From assembly GCF_013836145.1 (NCBI RefSeq), contig NZ_CP057483.1, positions 1,488,001 to 1,552,000 of the forward strand: a DNA stretch of 64,000 bases, in the 5' to 3' direction. This stretch comes from Citrobacter sp. RHB25-C09. Lineage in GTDB: Bacteria; Pseudomonadota; Gammaproteobacteria; Enterobacterales; Enterobacteriaceae. The notes below the pieces were generated by a model. It had not been told where the DNA came from, did not search any database, and saw only the letters and a list, made by a program, of their open reading frames with translations. This document shows, one piece after another, positions 10,261 to 19,660 of the stretch (position 1 is the first letter of the stretch; each line of letters opens with the position of its first letter). The position numbers were made by a program, and so were the translations under genes.

Positions 10261-10737
10261 TTAACTGAACATCGCAGTAATCGAGGCGCTGGCGAGCGAA
10301 TGGAAATGGACGTTAAATCCGACCATCGCGCCGCTGGCGTCTTCATCGACATCAAGTTTCTCTACGTCCAGCGCATGTACCGTAAAAACATAGCGGTGAG
10401 TTTCACCTTTTGGCGGGGCTGCACCGCCATAGCCTGCTTTGCCGAAATCGGTACGTGTCTGGATAACCCCATCCGGAAGGGCGACCAGTCCTGAGCCGAA
10501 TCCCTGGGTCAACACGCGGGTATCGGCAGGAAGATTGACGACGACCCAGTGCCACCAGCCGGAACCGGTCGGCGCATCGGGGTCAAAACAGGTCACCACA
10601 AAACTTTTCGTTCCTGTTGGCACATCGTCCCAGGTCAGATGCGGAGAGATGTTATCCCCGTCATAACCCATCCCGTTGAACACATGGCGATTCGGGAGTT
10701 TTTCTCCGTCGCGCAGATCGTTGCTGATTAGTTTCAT
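10261..10737 (-). CDS. ybhB: PEBP / Raf kinase inhibitor-like protein YbhB
   Basis: This 158-aa cytoplasmic protein belongs to the phosphatidylethanolamine-binding protein fold. It has the conserved ligand-pocket motifs DPDAPTGSGWWHWVV (near residues 51-65) and GETHRYVFTVHAL (near 110-122). The physiological ligand in enterobacteria is not established. It lies downstream of bioA on the same strand, as in E. coli, with about 60 bp between them. Confidence 0.92.
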   Translation of the reverse strand: MKLISNDLRDGEKLPNRHVFNGMGYDGDNISPHLTWDDVPTGTKSFVVTCFDPDAPTGSGWWHWVVVNLPADTRVLTQGFGSGLVALPDGVIQTRTDFGKAGYGGAAPPKGETHRYVFTVHALDVEKLDVDEDASGAMVGFNVHFHSLASASITAMFS

Positions 10738-10796
10738 GCTCTCTCCTTAAGACTCAGCAAAAAAGTGTAGCCAGGAACCTTTTACCTTACCCCCGA

Positions 10797-12086
10797 TTAA
10801 AGGATAAAAAATGTGTCATTACGCACAGCGTCGTTTACCGCCTGCGTCAGACGGCGCAACTGCTCCGGCTGAATAATATACGGCGGCATCAGATAGATAA
10901 GCTTACCAAAGGGGCGAACCCAGACCCCTTGCTCAACAAAGAACTTTTGCAGCGCCGCCATATTCACCAGGTGCGTTGTTTCCACCACGCCAATCGCGCC
11001 CAGCATGCGCACATCTGCCACCAAAGGTGAATTTTGGGCCGGGCTGAGTTCGGCGCGTAACTGGGTTTCAATGGCAGCCACCTGTTGCTGCCATTCCCCG
11101 GACTCGAGCAGAGACAAGCTGGCGCTTGCCACCGCACAGGCCAGCGGATTGCCCATAAACGTCGGACCGTGCATAAAGCACCCGGCCTCGCCGTTGCTGA
11201 TGGTTTCTGCGACTTCACGGGTTGTCAGGGTGGCAGAAAGCGTCATAGTGCCGCCAGTTAACGCTTTACCCAGACACAAAATGTCCGGCGCGATCCCGGC
11301 ATGCTCACAGGCAAACAGTTTGCCGGTGCGACCAAAACCGGTGGCGATCTCATCGGCAATCAGCAGAATGCCTTCACGATCGCACATTTTGCGGATGCGC
11401 TTCAGCCATTCCGGATGATAGATACGCATGCCGCCTGCGCCCTGGACGATGGGTTCAAGGATCACCGCCGCAATCTCATGACGATGTGCCGCCATCAGCC
11501 GGGCAAAAGCCACCATATCGCGTTCATCCCATTCACCGTCCATACGGCTTTGCGGCGCAGGTGCAAACAGGTTTTCCGGCAGGTAGCCTTTCCACAAACT
11601 GTGCATGGAGTTGTCGGGGTCACAGACCGACATTGCGCCGAAGGTATCCCCATGATAGCCGTTGCGGAACGTCAGGAAGCGCTGACGGGATTCGCCTTTC
11701 GCCTGCCAGTACTGAAGCGCCATTTTCATCGCCACTTCCACCGCGACAGAACCGGAGTCAGCGAGAAACACGCACTCCAGAGGCTCGGGCGTCATGGCGA
11801 CCAGTTGTCGGCACAGGCTGACCGCTGGAGCATGAGTGATTCCGCCGAACATCACATGCGACATCGCGTCAATCTGCGTTTTCATCGCTGCATTGAGCTG
11901 TGGGTGATTGTAGCCGTGGATCGCCGCCCACCATGATGACATGCCGTCAATCAGGCGTTCGCCGCTGGATAAGATCAGCTCGCAGCCTTCTGCACGTTCA
12001 ACGGGGTACACCGGCAGCGGCGAGGTCATGGAGGTGTAAGGGTGCCAGATGTGGCCCCGATCGAAGGCGAGATCGTCCGTTGTCAT
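10797..12086 (-). CDS. bioA: Adenosylmethionine-8-amino-7-oxononanoate aminotransferase BioA
   Basis: BioA uses S-adenosylmethionine as amino donor to turn 7-keto-8-aminopelargonate into 7,8-diaminopelargonate, using PLP. The protein is 429 aa from ATG 12086 (MTTDDLAF). A longer frame from 12104 would extend into the bio operator arm. Class III transaminase motifs are seen, including the PLP lysine in LCLGKALTGGT and IADEIATGFGRTG. It is transcribed divergently from bioBFCD across the shared operator. Confidence 0.96.
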   Translation of the reverse strand: MTTDDLAFDRGHIWHPYTSMTSPLPVYPVERAEGCELILSSGERLIDGMSSWWAAIHGYNHPQLNAAMKTQIDAMSHVMFGGITHAPAVSLCRQLVAMTPEPLECVFLADSGSVAVEVAMKMALQYWQAKGESRQRFLTFRNGYHGDTFGAMSVCDPDNSMHSLWKGYLPENLFAPAPQSRMDGEWDERDMVAFARLMAAHRHEIAAVILEPIVQGAGGMRIYHPEWLKRIRKMCDREGILLIADEIATGFGRTGKLFACEHAGIAPDILCLGKALTGGTMTLSATLTTREVAETISNGEAGCFMHGPTFMGNPLACAVASASLSLLESGEWQQQVAAIETQLRAELSPAQNSPLVADVRMLGAIGVVETTHLVNMAALQKFFVEQGVWVRPFGKLIYLMPPYIIQPEQLRRLTQAVNDAVRNDTFFIL

Positions 12087-12090
12087 AATC

Positions 12091-12130
12091 GACTTGTAAA
12101 CCAAATTAAAAACAATTAGGTTTACAAGTC
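12091..12130. promoter_or_regulatory. bio operator (BirA-biotinyl-AMP site) between bioA and bioB
   Basis: Perfect 12-bp inverted repeats GACTTGTAAACC and GGTTTACAAGTC are separated by 16 A/T-rich bases. This is the layout of the E. coli bioO site, where the BirA dimer represses both divergent promoters when biotin is plentiful. Confidence 0.93.
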
Positions 12131-12162
12131 TACACCGTTCTCACAACAAAACGTATAAAATT

Positions 12163-13203
12163 ATGACGCACTCTTCTCGCTGGACACTGTCGCAAGTCAC
12201 CGAATTATTTGAAAAACCACTGCTCGAACTGCTGTTCGAAGCGCAGCAAATTCACCGTCAGCACTTCGATCCTCGTCAGGTTCAGGTCAGTACGTTGCTG
12301 TCAATAAAAACCGGGGCCTGCCCGGAAGACTGTAAATACTGCCCGCAAAGTTCACGTTATAAAACCGGGCTGGAAGCCGAGCGCCTGATGGAAGTGGAGC
12401 AGGTGCTGGAGTCGGCGCGTAAAGCGAAAAATGCCGGTTCCACCCGTTTCTGCATGGGCGCGGCGTGGAAGAACCCGCATGAGCGCGATATGCCGTATCT
12501 TGAGCAGATGGTCCAGGGCGTGAAAGCCATGGGACTGGAGGCCTGCATGACGCTCGGCACGCTGAATGAATCGCAGGCGCAGCGTCTGGCCCATGCGGGG
12601 CTGGATTACTACAACCATAACCTCGACACCTCGCCGGAGTTCTACGGCAATATCATTACCACCCGCACCTATCAGGAGCGTCTCGACACCCTCGACACCG
12701 TGCGCGACGCCGGGATTAAAGTCTGTTCCGGTGGTATTGTCGGTCTGGGGGAAACGGTGAAAGACCGCGCCGGGCTGCTGCTGCAACTGGCGAACCTGCC
12801 CACCCCGCCGGAAAGCGTGCCGATCAACATGCTGGTGAAAGTGAAAGGCACGCCGCTGGCGGATAACGACGATGTCGATGCCTTTGATTTTATCCGCACC
12901 ATTGCCGTGGCGCGCATCATGATGCCGACCTCTTACGTGCGTCTCTCCGCCGGACGTGAGCAGATGAACGAGCAAACCCAGGCCATGTGCTTTATGGCCG
13001 GGGCGAACTCCATCTTCTACGGCTGTAAGCTGCTGACCACGCCGAACCCGGAAGAGGACAAAGATCTCCAGTTGTTCCATAAGCTGGGGCTGAACCCGCA
13101 GCAGACCGCGGTGCTCGCCGGGGATAACGAACAGCAGCAGCGTCTGGAGCAGGCGCTGATGACACCGGATACTGACGATTATTACAACGCGGCAGCCGTA
13201 TGA
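12163..13203 (+). CDS. bioB: Biotin synthase BioB
   Basis: BioB inserts sulfur into dethiobiotin, the last step of biotin synthesis. It is a 346-aa radical-SAM enzyme. Cys53, Cys57 and Cys60 in CPEDCKYC bind the SAM [4Fe-4S] cluster. Further cysteines in GAAWKN-flanking FCMG, ACMTLG and KVCSGG correspond to [2Fe-2S] ligands of the family. It is the first gene of bioBFCD and overlaps bioF by 4 nt. Confidence 0.97.
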   Translation: MTHSSRWTLSQVTELFEKPLLELLFEAQQIHRQHFDPRQVQVSTLLSIKTGACPEDCKYCPQSSRYKTGLEAERLMEVEQVLESARKAKNAGSTRFCMGAAWKNPHERDMPYLEQMVQGVKAMGLEACMTLGTLNESQAQRLAHAGLDYYNHNLDTSPEFYGNIITTRTYQERLDTLDTVRDAGIKVCSGGIVGLGETVKDRAGLLLQLANLPTPPESVPINMLVKVKGTPLADNDDVDAFDFIRTIAVARIMMPTSYVRLSAGREQMNEQTQAMCFMAGANSIFYGCKLLTTPNPEEDKDLQLFHKLGLNPQQTAVLAGDNEQQQRLEQALMTPDTDDYYNAAAV

Positions 13204-14357
13204 ACTGGCAGCAAAAAATCGACGATGCGCTGACGGCGCGTCGTTCGGCTGACGCCCTTCGCCGCCGTCACGCGGTAGAGCAGGGGGCTGGCCGCTGGTT
13301 ATTGGCTGACGGCCAGCGCTATCTGAATTTCTCCAGCAATGATTATCTGGGCTTAAGCCATCATCCGCAGCTTGTCCGCGCCTGGCAACAGGGGGCAGCG
13401 CGTTTTGGCGTGGGAAGCGGCGGCTCTGGTCACGTTAGTGGCTACTCCGTTGCCCACCAGCAGCTTGAAGAAGCGTTAGCCGACTGGCTGGGGTACCCTC
13501 GTGCACTGTTGTTCATCTCAGGCTTTGCTGCCAATCAGGCGGTGATTACCGCATTGATGGCGAAAGACGACCGGATTGTCGCCGACCGGCTGAGCCACGC
13601 CTCGCTGCTGGAAGCGGCGAACCTCAGTCCGGCCCAGCTTCGCCGCTTTAGTCATAACGATACCGAACACCTGGCACGGCTGTTAGAGGCCCCCTGTCCG
13701 GGGCAGCAACTGGTGGTCACCGAAGGGGTATTCAGCATGGACGGCGACAGCGCACCGCTGGCGGCCATTCAGCAGACCGCACATGCACACAAGGCCTGGA
13801 TGATGGTCGATGATGCGCACGGAATTGGCGTAAGTGGTGAACAAGGGCGCGGAAGCTGCTGGCAGCAGCAGGTGCAGCCGGAATTGCTGGTGGTGACCTT
13901 TGGCAAAGGCTTTGGCATTAGCGGTGCCGCCATTTTGTGCTCAGAAAGCGTTGCCGATTATCTGCTGCAGTTTGCCCGCCATTTGATTTACAGCACCAGT
14001 ATGCCGCCCGCGCAGGCACAGGCGTTACGTGCTGCTGTTACGGTCATCCGCAGTCAGGAAGGGGATGAGCGCAGAGAGAAACTGGCCTCGCTGATCGCGC
14101 GCTTTCGCGCAGGGATAGGTGGCGCAAACTTCATGCTTGCCGACTCGCACAGCGCCATCCAACCGTTGATTGTGGGAGATAACGTCCGTGTGCTTCGGTT
14201 GGCGGAAACCTTGCGCGACAAGGGATGTTGGGTCACGGCGATTCGTCCTCCTACGGTACCCGTCGGCACGGCTCGTCTGCGTCTGACCCTGACTCAGGCG
14301 CATGAGCCAGAAGATATTGATCGCCTGCTGGAGGTGCTGCATGGCGCAGGTGAATAA
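13200..14357 (+). CDS. bioF: 8-amino-7-oxononanoate synthase BioF
   Basis: BioF condenses pimeloyl-ACP (or -CoA) with alanine, releasing CO2, to give 7-keto-8-aminopelargonate. The 385-aa protein is one residue longer than E. coli BioF. It is an alpha-oxoamine synthase with the PLP lysine in VTFGKGFGISGAA and the conserved DDAHGIG segment. The start overlaps the bioB stop as ATGA, and the 3' end overlaps bioC by 17 nt. Confidence 0.96.
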   Translation: MNWQQKIDDALTARRSADALRRRHAVEQGAGRWLLADGQRYLNFSSNDYLGLSHHPQLVRAWQQGAARFGVGSGGSGHVSGYSVAHQQLEEALADWLGYPRALLFISGFAANQAVITALMAKDDRIVADRLSHASLLEAANLSPAQLRRFSHNDTEHLARLLEAPCPGQQLVVTEGVFSMDGDSAPLAAIQQTAHAHKAWMMVDDAHGIGVSGEQGRGSCWQQQVQPELLVVTFGKGFGISGAAILCSESVADYLLQFARHLIYSTSMPPAQAQALRAAVTVIRSQEGDERREKLASLIARFRAGIGGANFMLADSHSAIQPLIVGDNVRVLRLAETLRDKGCWVTAIRPPTVPVGTARLRLTLTQAHEPEDIDRLLEVLHGAGE

Positions 14358-15096
14358 GCAGGCCGTCGCAGCGGCATTTGGTCGCGCGGCTACGCACTAC
14401 GAACAGCACGCTACGCTGCAGCGGCTGAGTGCGGACGTGCTGCTGGCACAACTGCCGACGCGAGGATTTGAACAGGTGCTGGATGCCGGCTGCGGACCGG
14501 GACGGCTGAGTCGTTACTGGCGCGAGCGGGGAAGTCAAGTGACCGCGCTGGATCTCTCAGTGCAAATGCTGGACGAGGCGCGTCGGCAGAATACGGCGCA
14601 TCACTATCTTGCCGGTGATATCGAGTCGCTGCCACTCGCAACCGCCACCTTCGATCTGGTCTGGAGCAATCTGGCGGTGCAGTGGTGCGACAATCTGCAT
14701 GGCGCACTCCACGAACTGTGTCGGGTGGTACGTCCCGGCGGCGTGGTGGCTTTTACCACGCTGGCACAGGGATCGTTGCCGGAGCTTCATCAGGCCTGGC
14801 GAGCCGTGGATGACCGGGTTCACGCCAATCGCTTTTTGCCTCATCAAACGCTGCGTGAGGCGATGCGCGGCTGGCGAGGCCATCATCAACTTTTCACCCT
14901 GACGCTGGCATTTGATGACGCCCTGAGCGCTATGCGTTCACTAAAAGGGATCGGCGCGACGCATCTGCACGAAGGTCGCGAACAGCGCGTGCTGACCCGC
15001 TCACAGCTTCAGCAATTGCAGTTGGCCTGGCCGCAGGCGCAGGGGAAATATCCATTGACCTATCATCTTTTCGCAGGAGTGATTAACTGTGACTGA
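14341..15096 (+). CDS. bioC: Malonyl-ACP O-methyltransferase BioC
   Basis: BioC methylates the free carboxyl of malonyl-ACP so that fatty acid synthesis can build the pimeloyl chain. The protein is 251 aa, the E. coli length, with the SAM-binding motif I VLDAGCGPGRLS. ATG 14341 (MAQVNKQAV) lies inside the bioF 3' end and matches the family N-terminus. An earlier in-frame ATG at 14302 is not supported. The stop overlaps bioD by 8 nt. Confidence 0.95.
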   Translation: MAQVNKQAVAAAFGRAATHYEQHATLQRLSADVLLAQLPTRGFEQVLDAGCGPGRLSRYWRERGSQVTALDLSVQMLDEARRQNTAHHYLAGDIESLPLATATFDLVWSNLAVQWCDNLHGALHELCRVVRPGGVVAFTTLAQGSLPELHQAWRAVDDRVHANRFLPHQTLREAMRGWRGHHQLFTLTLAFDDALSAMRSLKGIGATHLHEGREQRVLTRSQLQQLQLAWPQAQGKYPLTYHLFAGVINCD

Positions 15097-15775
15097 ACGT
15101 TATTTTGTCACCGGTACCGACACTGAAGTCGGAAAAACGATCGCCAGTTGTGCGCTGCTTCAGGCGGCGGGAATGCTGGGCTACCGAACGGCGGGCTACA
15201 AGCCGGTTGCCTCGGGTAGTGAAATGACGGCACTGGGGTTGCGTAACAGCGATGCGCTCGCGCTCCAGCGTAACAGCAGCCTGGCGCTGGAGTATCAGAC
15301 GGTAAACCCTTATACCTTCGCAGAACCCACGTCGCCGCATATTATCAGCGCTGACGAGGGCATCAGGATTCAGAGCACTGTGATGTCGGCGGGCTTGCGG
15401 GAGCTGGAAACGCAGGCGGATTGGGTACTGGTGGAAGGGGCGGGAGGCTGGTTTACACCGCTTACCGATGACTTCACCTTCGCTGACTGGGTACAGACGG
15501 AACAGTTACCGGTGATTCTGGTGGTGGGGGTGAAGCTGGGCTGTATCAATCATGCAATGTTAACGGCGCAGGCGGTGCAGCAGGCAGGGCTTCAGCTTGC
15601 GGGTTGGGTGGCCAACGATGTCACTGAGCCGGGAAAACGGCATCAGGAATATATGGCCACGCTAACGAGGGTAATTCCCGCGCCGTTGTTGGGGGAAATT
15701 CCCTGGCTTTCGACTGACGCAGAAAACGCCAAAACAGGACATTATCTGGATCTTAATAATTTAAGGAGGAACTAA
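15089..15775 (+). CDS. bioD: ATP-dependent dethiobiotin synthetase BioD
   Basis: BioD closes the ureido ring of dethiobiotin from 7,8-diaminopelargonate, CO2 and ATP. The 228-aa protein has the P-loop GTDTEVGKT at residues 9-17 and the VEGAGGWFTPL motif. It starts at GTG 15089, overlapping the end of bioC, with AGGAG a few bases upstream. It is the last gene of the operon. Confidence 0.95.
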   Translation: MTERYFVTGTDTEVGKTIASCALLQAAGMLGYRTAGYKPVASGSEMTALGLRNSDALALQRNSSLALEYQTVNPYTFAEPTSPHIISADEGIRIQSTVMSAGLRELETQADWVLVEGAGGWFTPLTDDFTFADWVQTEQLPVILVVGVKLGCINHAMLTAQAVQQAGLQLAGWVANDVTEPGKRHQEYMATLTRVIPAPLLGEIPWLSTDAENAKTGHYLDLNNLRRN

Positions 15776-15836
15776 AAAGATGAAATTGCGAGCAAGATCT
15801 CGCCGCGTTTGAGCGTTTCTTAAGCGGTTAAAAATC

Positions 15837-15860
15837 AAAATATCGACATATTTTTTTTTA
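15837..15860 (+). terminator. Possible A/T-rich terminator after bioD
   Basis: AAAATAT and ATATTTT can pair around a CGAC loop, followed by a T run, 62 bp after bioD. The stem has no G or C, so it would be weak. Confidence 0.3.
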
Positions 15861-16246
15861 TAAGCGTTCTGCCGCTTCGTTGGGCAAAATTGCCAGGCGG
15901 CAGGCCATCGGGGCTGGAAGCAGTTATCCACTATTCCTGTGGATAACCTTGTGCATTAGGGCTAGAAAACCCTGAGCAAGCGAGAGATTACGCGGCCTGC
16001 GGTGGAATTGGTGTTAAAGGCGTCTTTATAAAATAAGTCTTCAAAAACAAACCATTAAATAAAAGCAATGGCTATGTAAGTCCGCTGATTAAAAGTCATA
16101 AAACTTTCATAACACGTCTTGACAATGTTGCCGAAGAGATTGGTCTGGGGATAACCGTTGTCGCTGGTGAATTATCTTGCCAGCGGTGAAATTTTGGACT
16201 GCAATGGTGTGATTCAGAGAGGCGTAACAGAAATATTCCGCCGTGT

Positions 16247-16266
16247 TACTGTTTTTTCATCCAGTA
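16247..16266 (+). promoter_or_regulatory. LexA (SOS) box of uvrB
   Basis: TACTGTTTTTTCATCCAGTA has the CTG-N10-CAG pattern of the LexA consensus. It lies 73 bp before the uvrB start, as in E. coli. Confidence 0.9.
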
Positions 16267-16339
16267 TATTTTACTGGCAAAATTATCCTCTGAGAGTAAA
16301 ATTACACTCCTGCCCGCCCATTCCTTCAGGTAGCTGCAT

Positions 16340-18361
16340 ATGAGTAAACCGTTCAAACTGAATTCCGCATTTAAACCTTCTGGCGATCAGCCCGAGGCAA
16401 TTCGCCGTCTGGAAGAAGGACTGGAGGATGGTCTGGCGCATCAAACGCTTCTGGGTGTGACGGGCTCCGGTAAAACGTTCACCATTGCGAACGTGATTGC
16501 AGATCTGCAACGCCCGACGATGGTGTTGGCCCCCAACAAAACGCTGGCGGCGCAGCTTTACGGCGAAATGAAGGAGTTTTTTCCGGATAACGCCGTCGAG
16601 TATTTTGTCTCTTACTACGACTACTACCAGCCGGAAGCCTACGTTCCCAGTTCGGACACGTTCATAGAAAAAGATGCCTCGGTGAACGAACACATAGAGC
16701 AGATGCGTCTGTCAGCGACCAAAGCGCTGCTGGAGCGTCGCGACGTGGTGGTCGTGGCCTCGGTTTCGGCGATCTACGGTCTGGGCGACCCGGATTTATA
16801 CCTGAAGATGATGTTGCACCTGACGGTGGGCATGATTATTGACCAGCGCGCGATCCTGCGCCGGCTGGCGGAACTGCAATATACCCGTAACGATCAGGCC
16901 TTCCAGCGCGGGACCTTCCGCGTGCGTGGCGAGGTGATCGATGTCTTCCCGGCGGAATCTGACGATATTGCCTTACGCATTGAGTTGTTTGACGAGGAGG
17001 TTGAGCGCCTGTCGCTATTTGACCCGCTTACCGGGCAGCTTGAGGCGTCGATTTCACGCTACACCATCTACCCTAAGACCCACTATGTCACGCCGCGTGA
17101 GCGCATTGTGCAGGCGATGGAAGAGATCAAAGTGGAGTTGGCCGAACGGCGTAAGGTGCTGCTGGCGAATGATAAGCTGCTGGAAGAACAGCGCTTAAGC
17201 CAGCGTACCCAGTTTGATCTGGAGATGATGAACGAACTTGGTTACTGCTCAGGTATCGAAAACTATTCGCGCTATCTGTCAGGACGTGGGCCGGGCGAGC
17301 CACCGCCGACGCTGTTTGACTATCTGCCCGCCGACGGACTACTGGTTGTGGACGAGTCCCACGTCACGATCCCGCAAATCGGCGGGATGTATCGGGGTGA
17401 CCGGGCACGTAAAGAGACGCTGGTGGAATACGGCTTCCGTCTGCCGTCGGCGCTGGATAACCGTCCGCTGAAATTTGAAGAATTTGAAGCGCTGGCACCG
17501 CAGACGATCTTTGTCTCTGCAACGCCAGGTAACTATGAGCTGGAGAAATCCGGCGGTGATGTTGTTGATCAGGTGGTGCGTCCAACGGGGCTATTGGATC
17601 CGCTGATCGAAGTGCGTCCGGTAGCGACCCAGGTGGACGATCTGCTTTCTGAGATCCGCATGCGCGCGGCGATTAACGAGCGTGTTCTGGTGACGACGTT
17701 GACGAAGCGTATGGCGGAAGATCTGACCGAGTACCTGGAAGAGCACGGCGAGCGGGTGCGTTATTTGCACTCGGACATCGACACTGTCGAACGTATGGAG
17801 ATCATTCGCGACCTGCGTCTGGGCGAGTTCGATGTGCTAGTGGGTATCAACCTGTTGCGAGAAGGGCTCGATATGCCGGAGGTGTCGCTGGTGGCGATTC
17901 TTGATGCCGACAAAGAAGGCTTCCTGCGTTCCGAACGTTCGTTGATTCAGACCATCGGTCGTGCGGCGCGTAACATCAACGGGAAGGCGATTCTATACGG
18001 TGACAAAATCACCGCGTCGATGGCGAAAGCCATTAACGAAACGGAACGTCGTCGTGAGAAGCAGCAGCAGTACAACGAAGAGCACGGTATTACGCCGCAG
18101 GGCCTGAATAAAAAAGTGGTCGATATTCTGGCGCTGGGGCAGAACATCGCCAAGACCAAAGCGAAGGGCAGAGGCAAGTCCCGTTCGGTGGTGGAAGCCG
18201 ATGCCGTAGAACTGGATATGTCGCCAAAAGCGTTGCAGCAGAAAATTCACGAACTGGAAGGGCAGATGATGCAACATGCGCAGAACCTGGAGTTCGAAGA
18301 AGCCGCGCTGGTTCGCGACCAGTTGCATCAGTTACGCGAGCTGTTTATCGCGGCGTCGTAA
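16340..18361 (+). CDS. uvrB: UvrABC excision nuclease subunit B
   Basis: UvrB is the damage-verifying helicase-like subunit of nucleotide excision repair. It is loaded by UvrA and then recruits UvrC. The 673-aa length equals E. coli. Visible parts are Walker A GVTGSGKT (39-46), the Tyr-rich beta-hairpin region VSYYDYYQPEAYVPSSDTF, the DESHVT motif II, the C-terminal helicase motif QTIGRAARN, and a C-terminal UVR coiled coil that binds UvrC (about the last 45 residues). The gene is preceded by a LexA box. Confidence 0.97.
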   Translation: MSKPFKLNSAFKPSGDQPEAIRRLEEGLEDGLAHQTLLGVTGSGKTFTIANVIADLQRPTMVLAPNKTLAAQLYGEMKEFFPDNAVEYFVSYYDYYQPEAYVPSSDTFIEKDASVNEHIEQMRLSATKALLERRDVVVVASVSAIYGLGDPDLYLKMMLHLTVGMIIDQRAILRRLAELQYTRNDQAFQRGTFRVRGEVIDVFPAESDDIALRIELFDEEVERLSLFDPLTGQLEASISRYTIYPKTHYVTPRERIVQAMEEIKVELAERRKVLLANDKLLEEQRLSQRTQFDLEMMNELGYCSGIENYSRYLSGRGPGEPPPTLFDYLPADGLLVVDESHVTIPQIGGMYRGDRARKETLVEYGFRLPSALDNRPLKFEEFEALAPQTIFVSATPGNYELEKSGGDVVDQVVRPTGLLDPLIEVRPVATQVDDLLSEIRMRAAINERVLVTTLTKRMAEDLTEYLEEHGERVRYLHSDIDTVERMEIIRDLRLGEFDVLVGINLLREGLDMPEVSLVAILDADKEGFLRSERSLIQTIGRAARNINGKAILYGDKITASMAKAINETERRREKQQQYNEEHGITPQGLNKKVVDILALGQNIAKTKAKGRGKSRSVVEADAVELDMSPKALQQKIHELEGQMMQHAQNLEFEEAALVRDQLHQLRELFIAAS

Positions 18362-18367
18362 AAACGC

Positions 18368-18453
18368 ATTGCCGGATGGCGGGGTAACCCCCCTTATCCG
18401 GCCTACATCTGGCACGTAGGCCGGATAAGGCGAAGCCGCCATCCGGCAACGAT
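18368..18453. repeat. BIME (two opposed REP units) between uvrB and ybhK
   Basis: Two inverted units, TGCCGGATGGCGG...TTATCCGGCCTAC and GTAGGCCGGATAAGG...GCCATCCGGCA, lie tail to tail between convergent genes. They could form a stable hairpin that protects the 3' ends of both transcripts. Confidence 0.85.
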
Positions 18454-18460
18454 AAAAAAC

Positions 18461-19369
18461 TTACCCCAGCGCCTGTACCGCTTTTTCCAGCGCGCTGTGC
18501 AGCAGATGACGGTCATGGCGATAGGGGATATCGCTGGCCTCCAGGACCTCCTGAATCACAATTCTGTCCCTGACGGCTGAAACATCGACCTTCGGCCCAA
18601 CCACCACGGCATCTATCACTTTTTTACCGACGTACTGCTCCATGATTGCCAGCTTATCCACGAGCGTCAGGCTGGCGGCGGGTAAGCTCAGTTCGCGCCC
18701 CAGATTGCCGATGTACACCATGGGCGCAGGAGTGCGACGCAGCGCCTGCGCTAAATCATCCAGCAGCAGGATGGGCATCAGGCTGGTATAGAAACTACCC
18801 GGTCCAATAATAATCAGATCCGCTTCGCTGATGGCCTGCACTGCTTCGCGCGTCGTCGGTACCTTTGGCGAAAGCATCAACTCCTGAGGCGGGGTCGCTA
18901 ACTGGTCGATATTAACCTCGCCATAAACCTCATGCCCCTGTTCGTCGATAGCCATCAGGTCAACCGGCAGCTCAGACATGGGAATTAAGTGCGCATCCAC
19001 CTTTAAAAGATTGCGAATTAAATTTATCGCCTCCAGAGGGCGTACACTCAGGTGATCGAGCGCCTTTAACATCAAATTTCCAAGGTTATGTCCTGAAAGT
19101 TCGCCGTTACCGCCAAAACGATACTCAAACATCGCAGAGGCGACGCTGGGTTCGGTAATTAACTGGTTCAGACAGTTGCGCATATCACCCCAGGCGATAC
19201 CGCCCTCAGAACGGCGAATACGGCCTGTGGAACCGCCGTTGTCCGTAGTGGTTACAATACCGGTCAAACGGGAACCCAGTGAGGAAAGAGAGGAGAGAAC
19301 GCGTCCTAATCCATGCCCTCCGCCGAGGGCGACAACACGATCTAAATCGGCTAGCGTACGATTGCGCAT
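18461..19369 (-). CDS. ybhK: YvcK/CofD-family protein YbhK (putative gluconeogenesis factor)
   Basis: The protein is 302 aa from ATG 19369 (MRNRTLADLD), the E. coli length; the frame remains open 20 codons further upstream without a matching N-terminus. It has a Rossmann-like nucleotide-binding start VALGGGHGLGRVL and the family motifs TTTDNGGSTGRIR and IIIGPGSFYTSLMP. Bacillus YvcK binds UDP-sugars and is needed on gluconeogenic carbon sources; no enzymatic activity is firmly assigned to YbhK. It is divergent from the moa operon. Confidence 0.9.
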   Translation of the reverse strand: MRNRTLADLDRVVALGGGHGLGRVLSSLSSLGSRLTGIVTTTDNGGSTGRIRRSEGGIAWGDMRNCLNQLITEPSVASAMFEYRFGGNGELSGHNLGNLMLKALDHLSVRPLEAINLIRNLLKVDAHLIPMSELPVDLMAIDEQGHEVYGEVNIDQLATPPQELMLSPKVPTTREAVQAISEADLIIIGPGSFYTSLMPILLLDDLAQALRRTPAPMVYIGNLGRELSLPAASLTLVDKLAIMEQYVGKKVIDAVVVGPKVDVSAVRDRIVIQEVLEASDIPYRHDRHLLHSALEKAVQALG

Positions 19370-19565
19370 AAAAATTCCTGAAGTCAGATTTACCGCGCTA
19401 CAGTAGCGCAAACAGGGGCTTTCCAGCAATTCACCCGCGCGTTATCCGCACTTTTCATATCCAGTCTCTACTCCTTTAGAGCAAGGCGTGCTTTACACCC
19501 TAATGATATATATCAATGCAAAAGCGTGATTTTTGCTTATTCTGTAATGAAATAGCACGATCATG

Positions 19566-19591
19566 ACGCTATGTATATGTTTATATAGCGT
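19566..19591. promoter_or_regulatory. Putative ModE operator upstream of moaA
   Basis: An inverted repeat with perfect 7-bp arms ACGCTAT and ATAGCGT and an A/T-rich centre lies about 210 bp before moaA. ModE-molybdate sites have CGNTATA-like half-sites, and ModE activates the E. coli moa operon. Confidence 0.6.
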
Positions 19592-19660
19592 TTGTATAAC
19601 GGTCGTGTGAATGGCAAAACTGGACTGAACGCGCTAGTATCGGCGTAACCACATAAACAC

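Larger units (their letters stand above)
15776..16339 (+). promoter_or_regulatory. bioD-uvrB intergenic region with DnaA boxes
   Basis: No gene is supported in these 564 bp. Two oppositely oriented DnaA boxes, TTATCCACT (15924-15932) and TGTGGATAA (15938-15946, a perfect inverse consensus), lie 5 bp apart and about 400 bp before uvrB. DnaA binding near the upstream uvrB promoter is known in E. coli. The LexA box closer to uvrB is listed separately. Confidence 0.65.

Noticed and set aside
16158..16343. 61-codon open frame just before uvrB
   Set aside because: It spans the LexA box and overlaps the uvrB start; no family resemblance.
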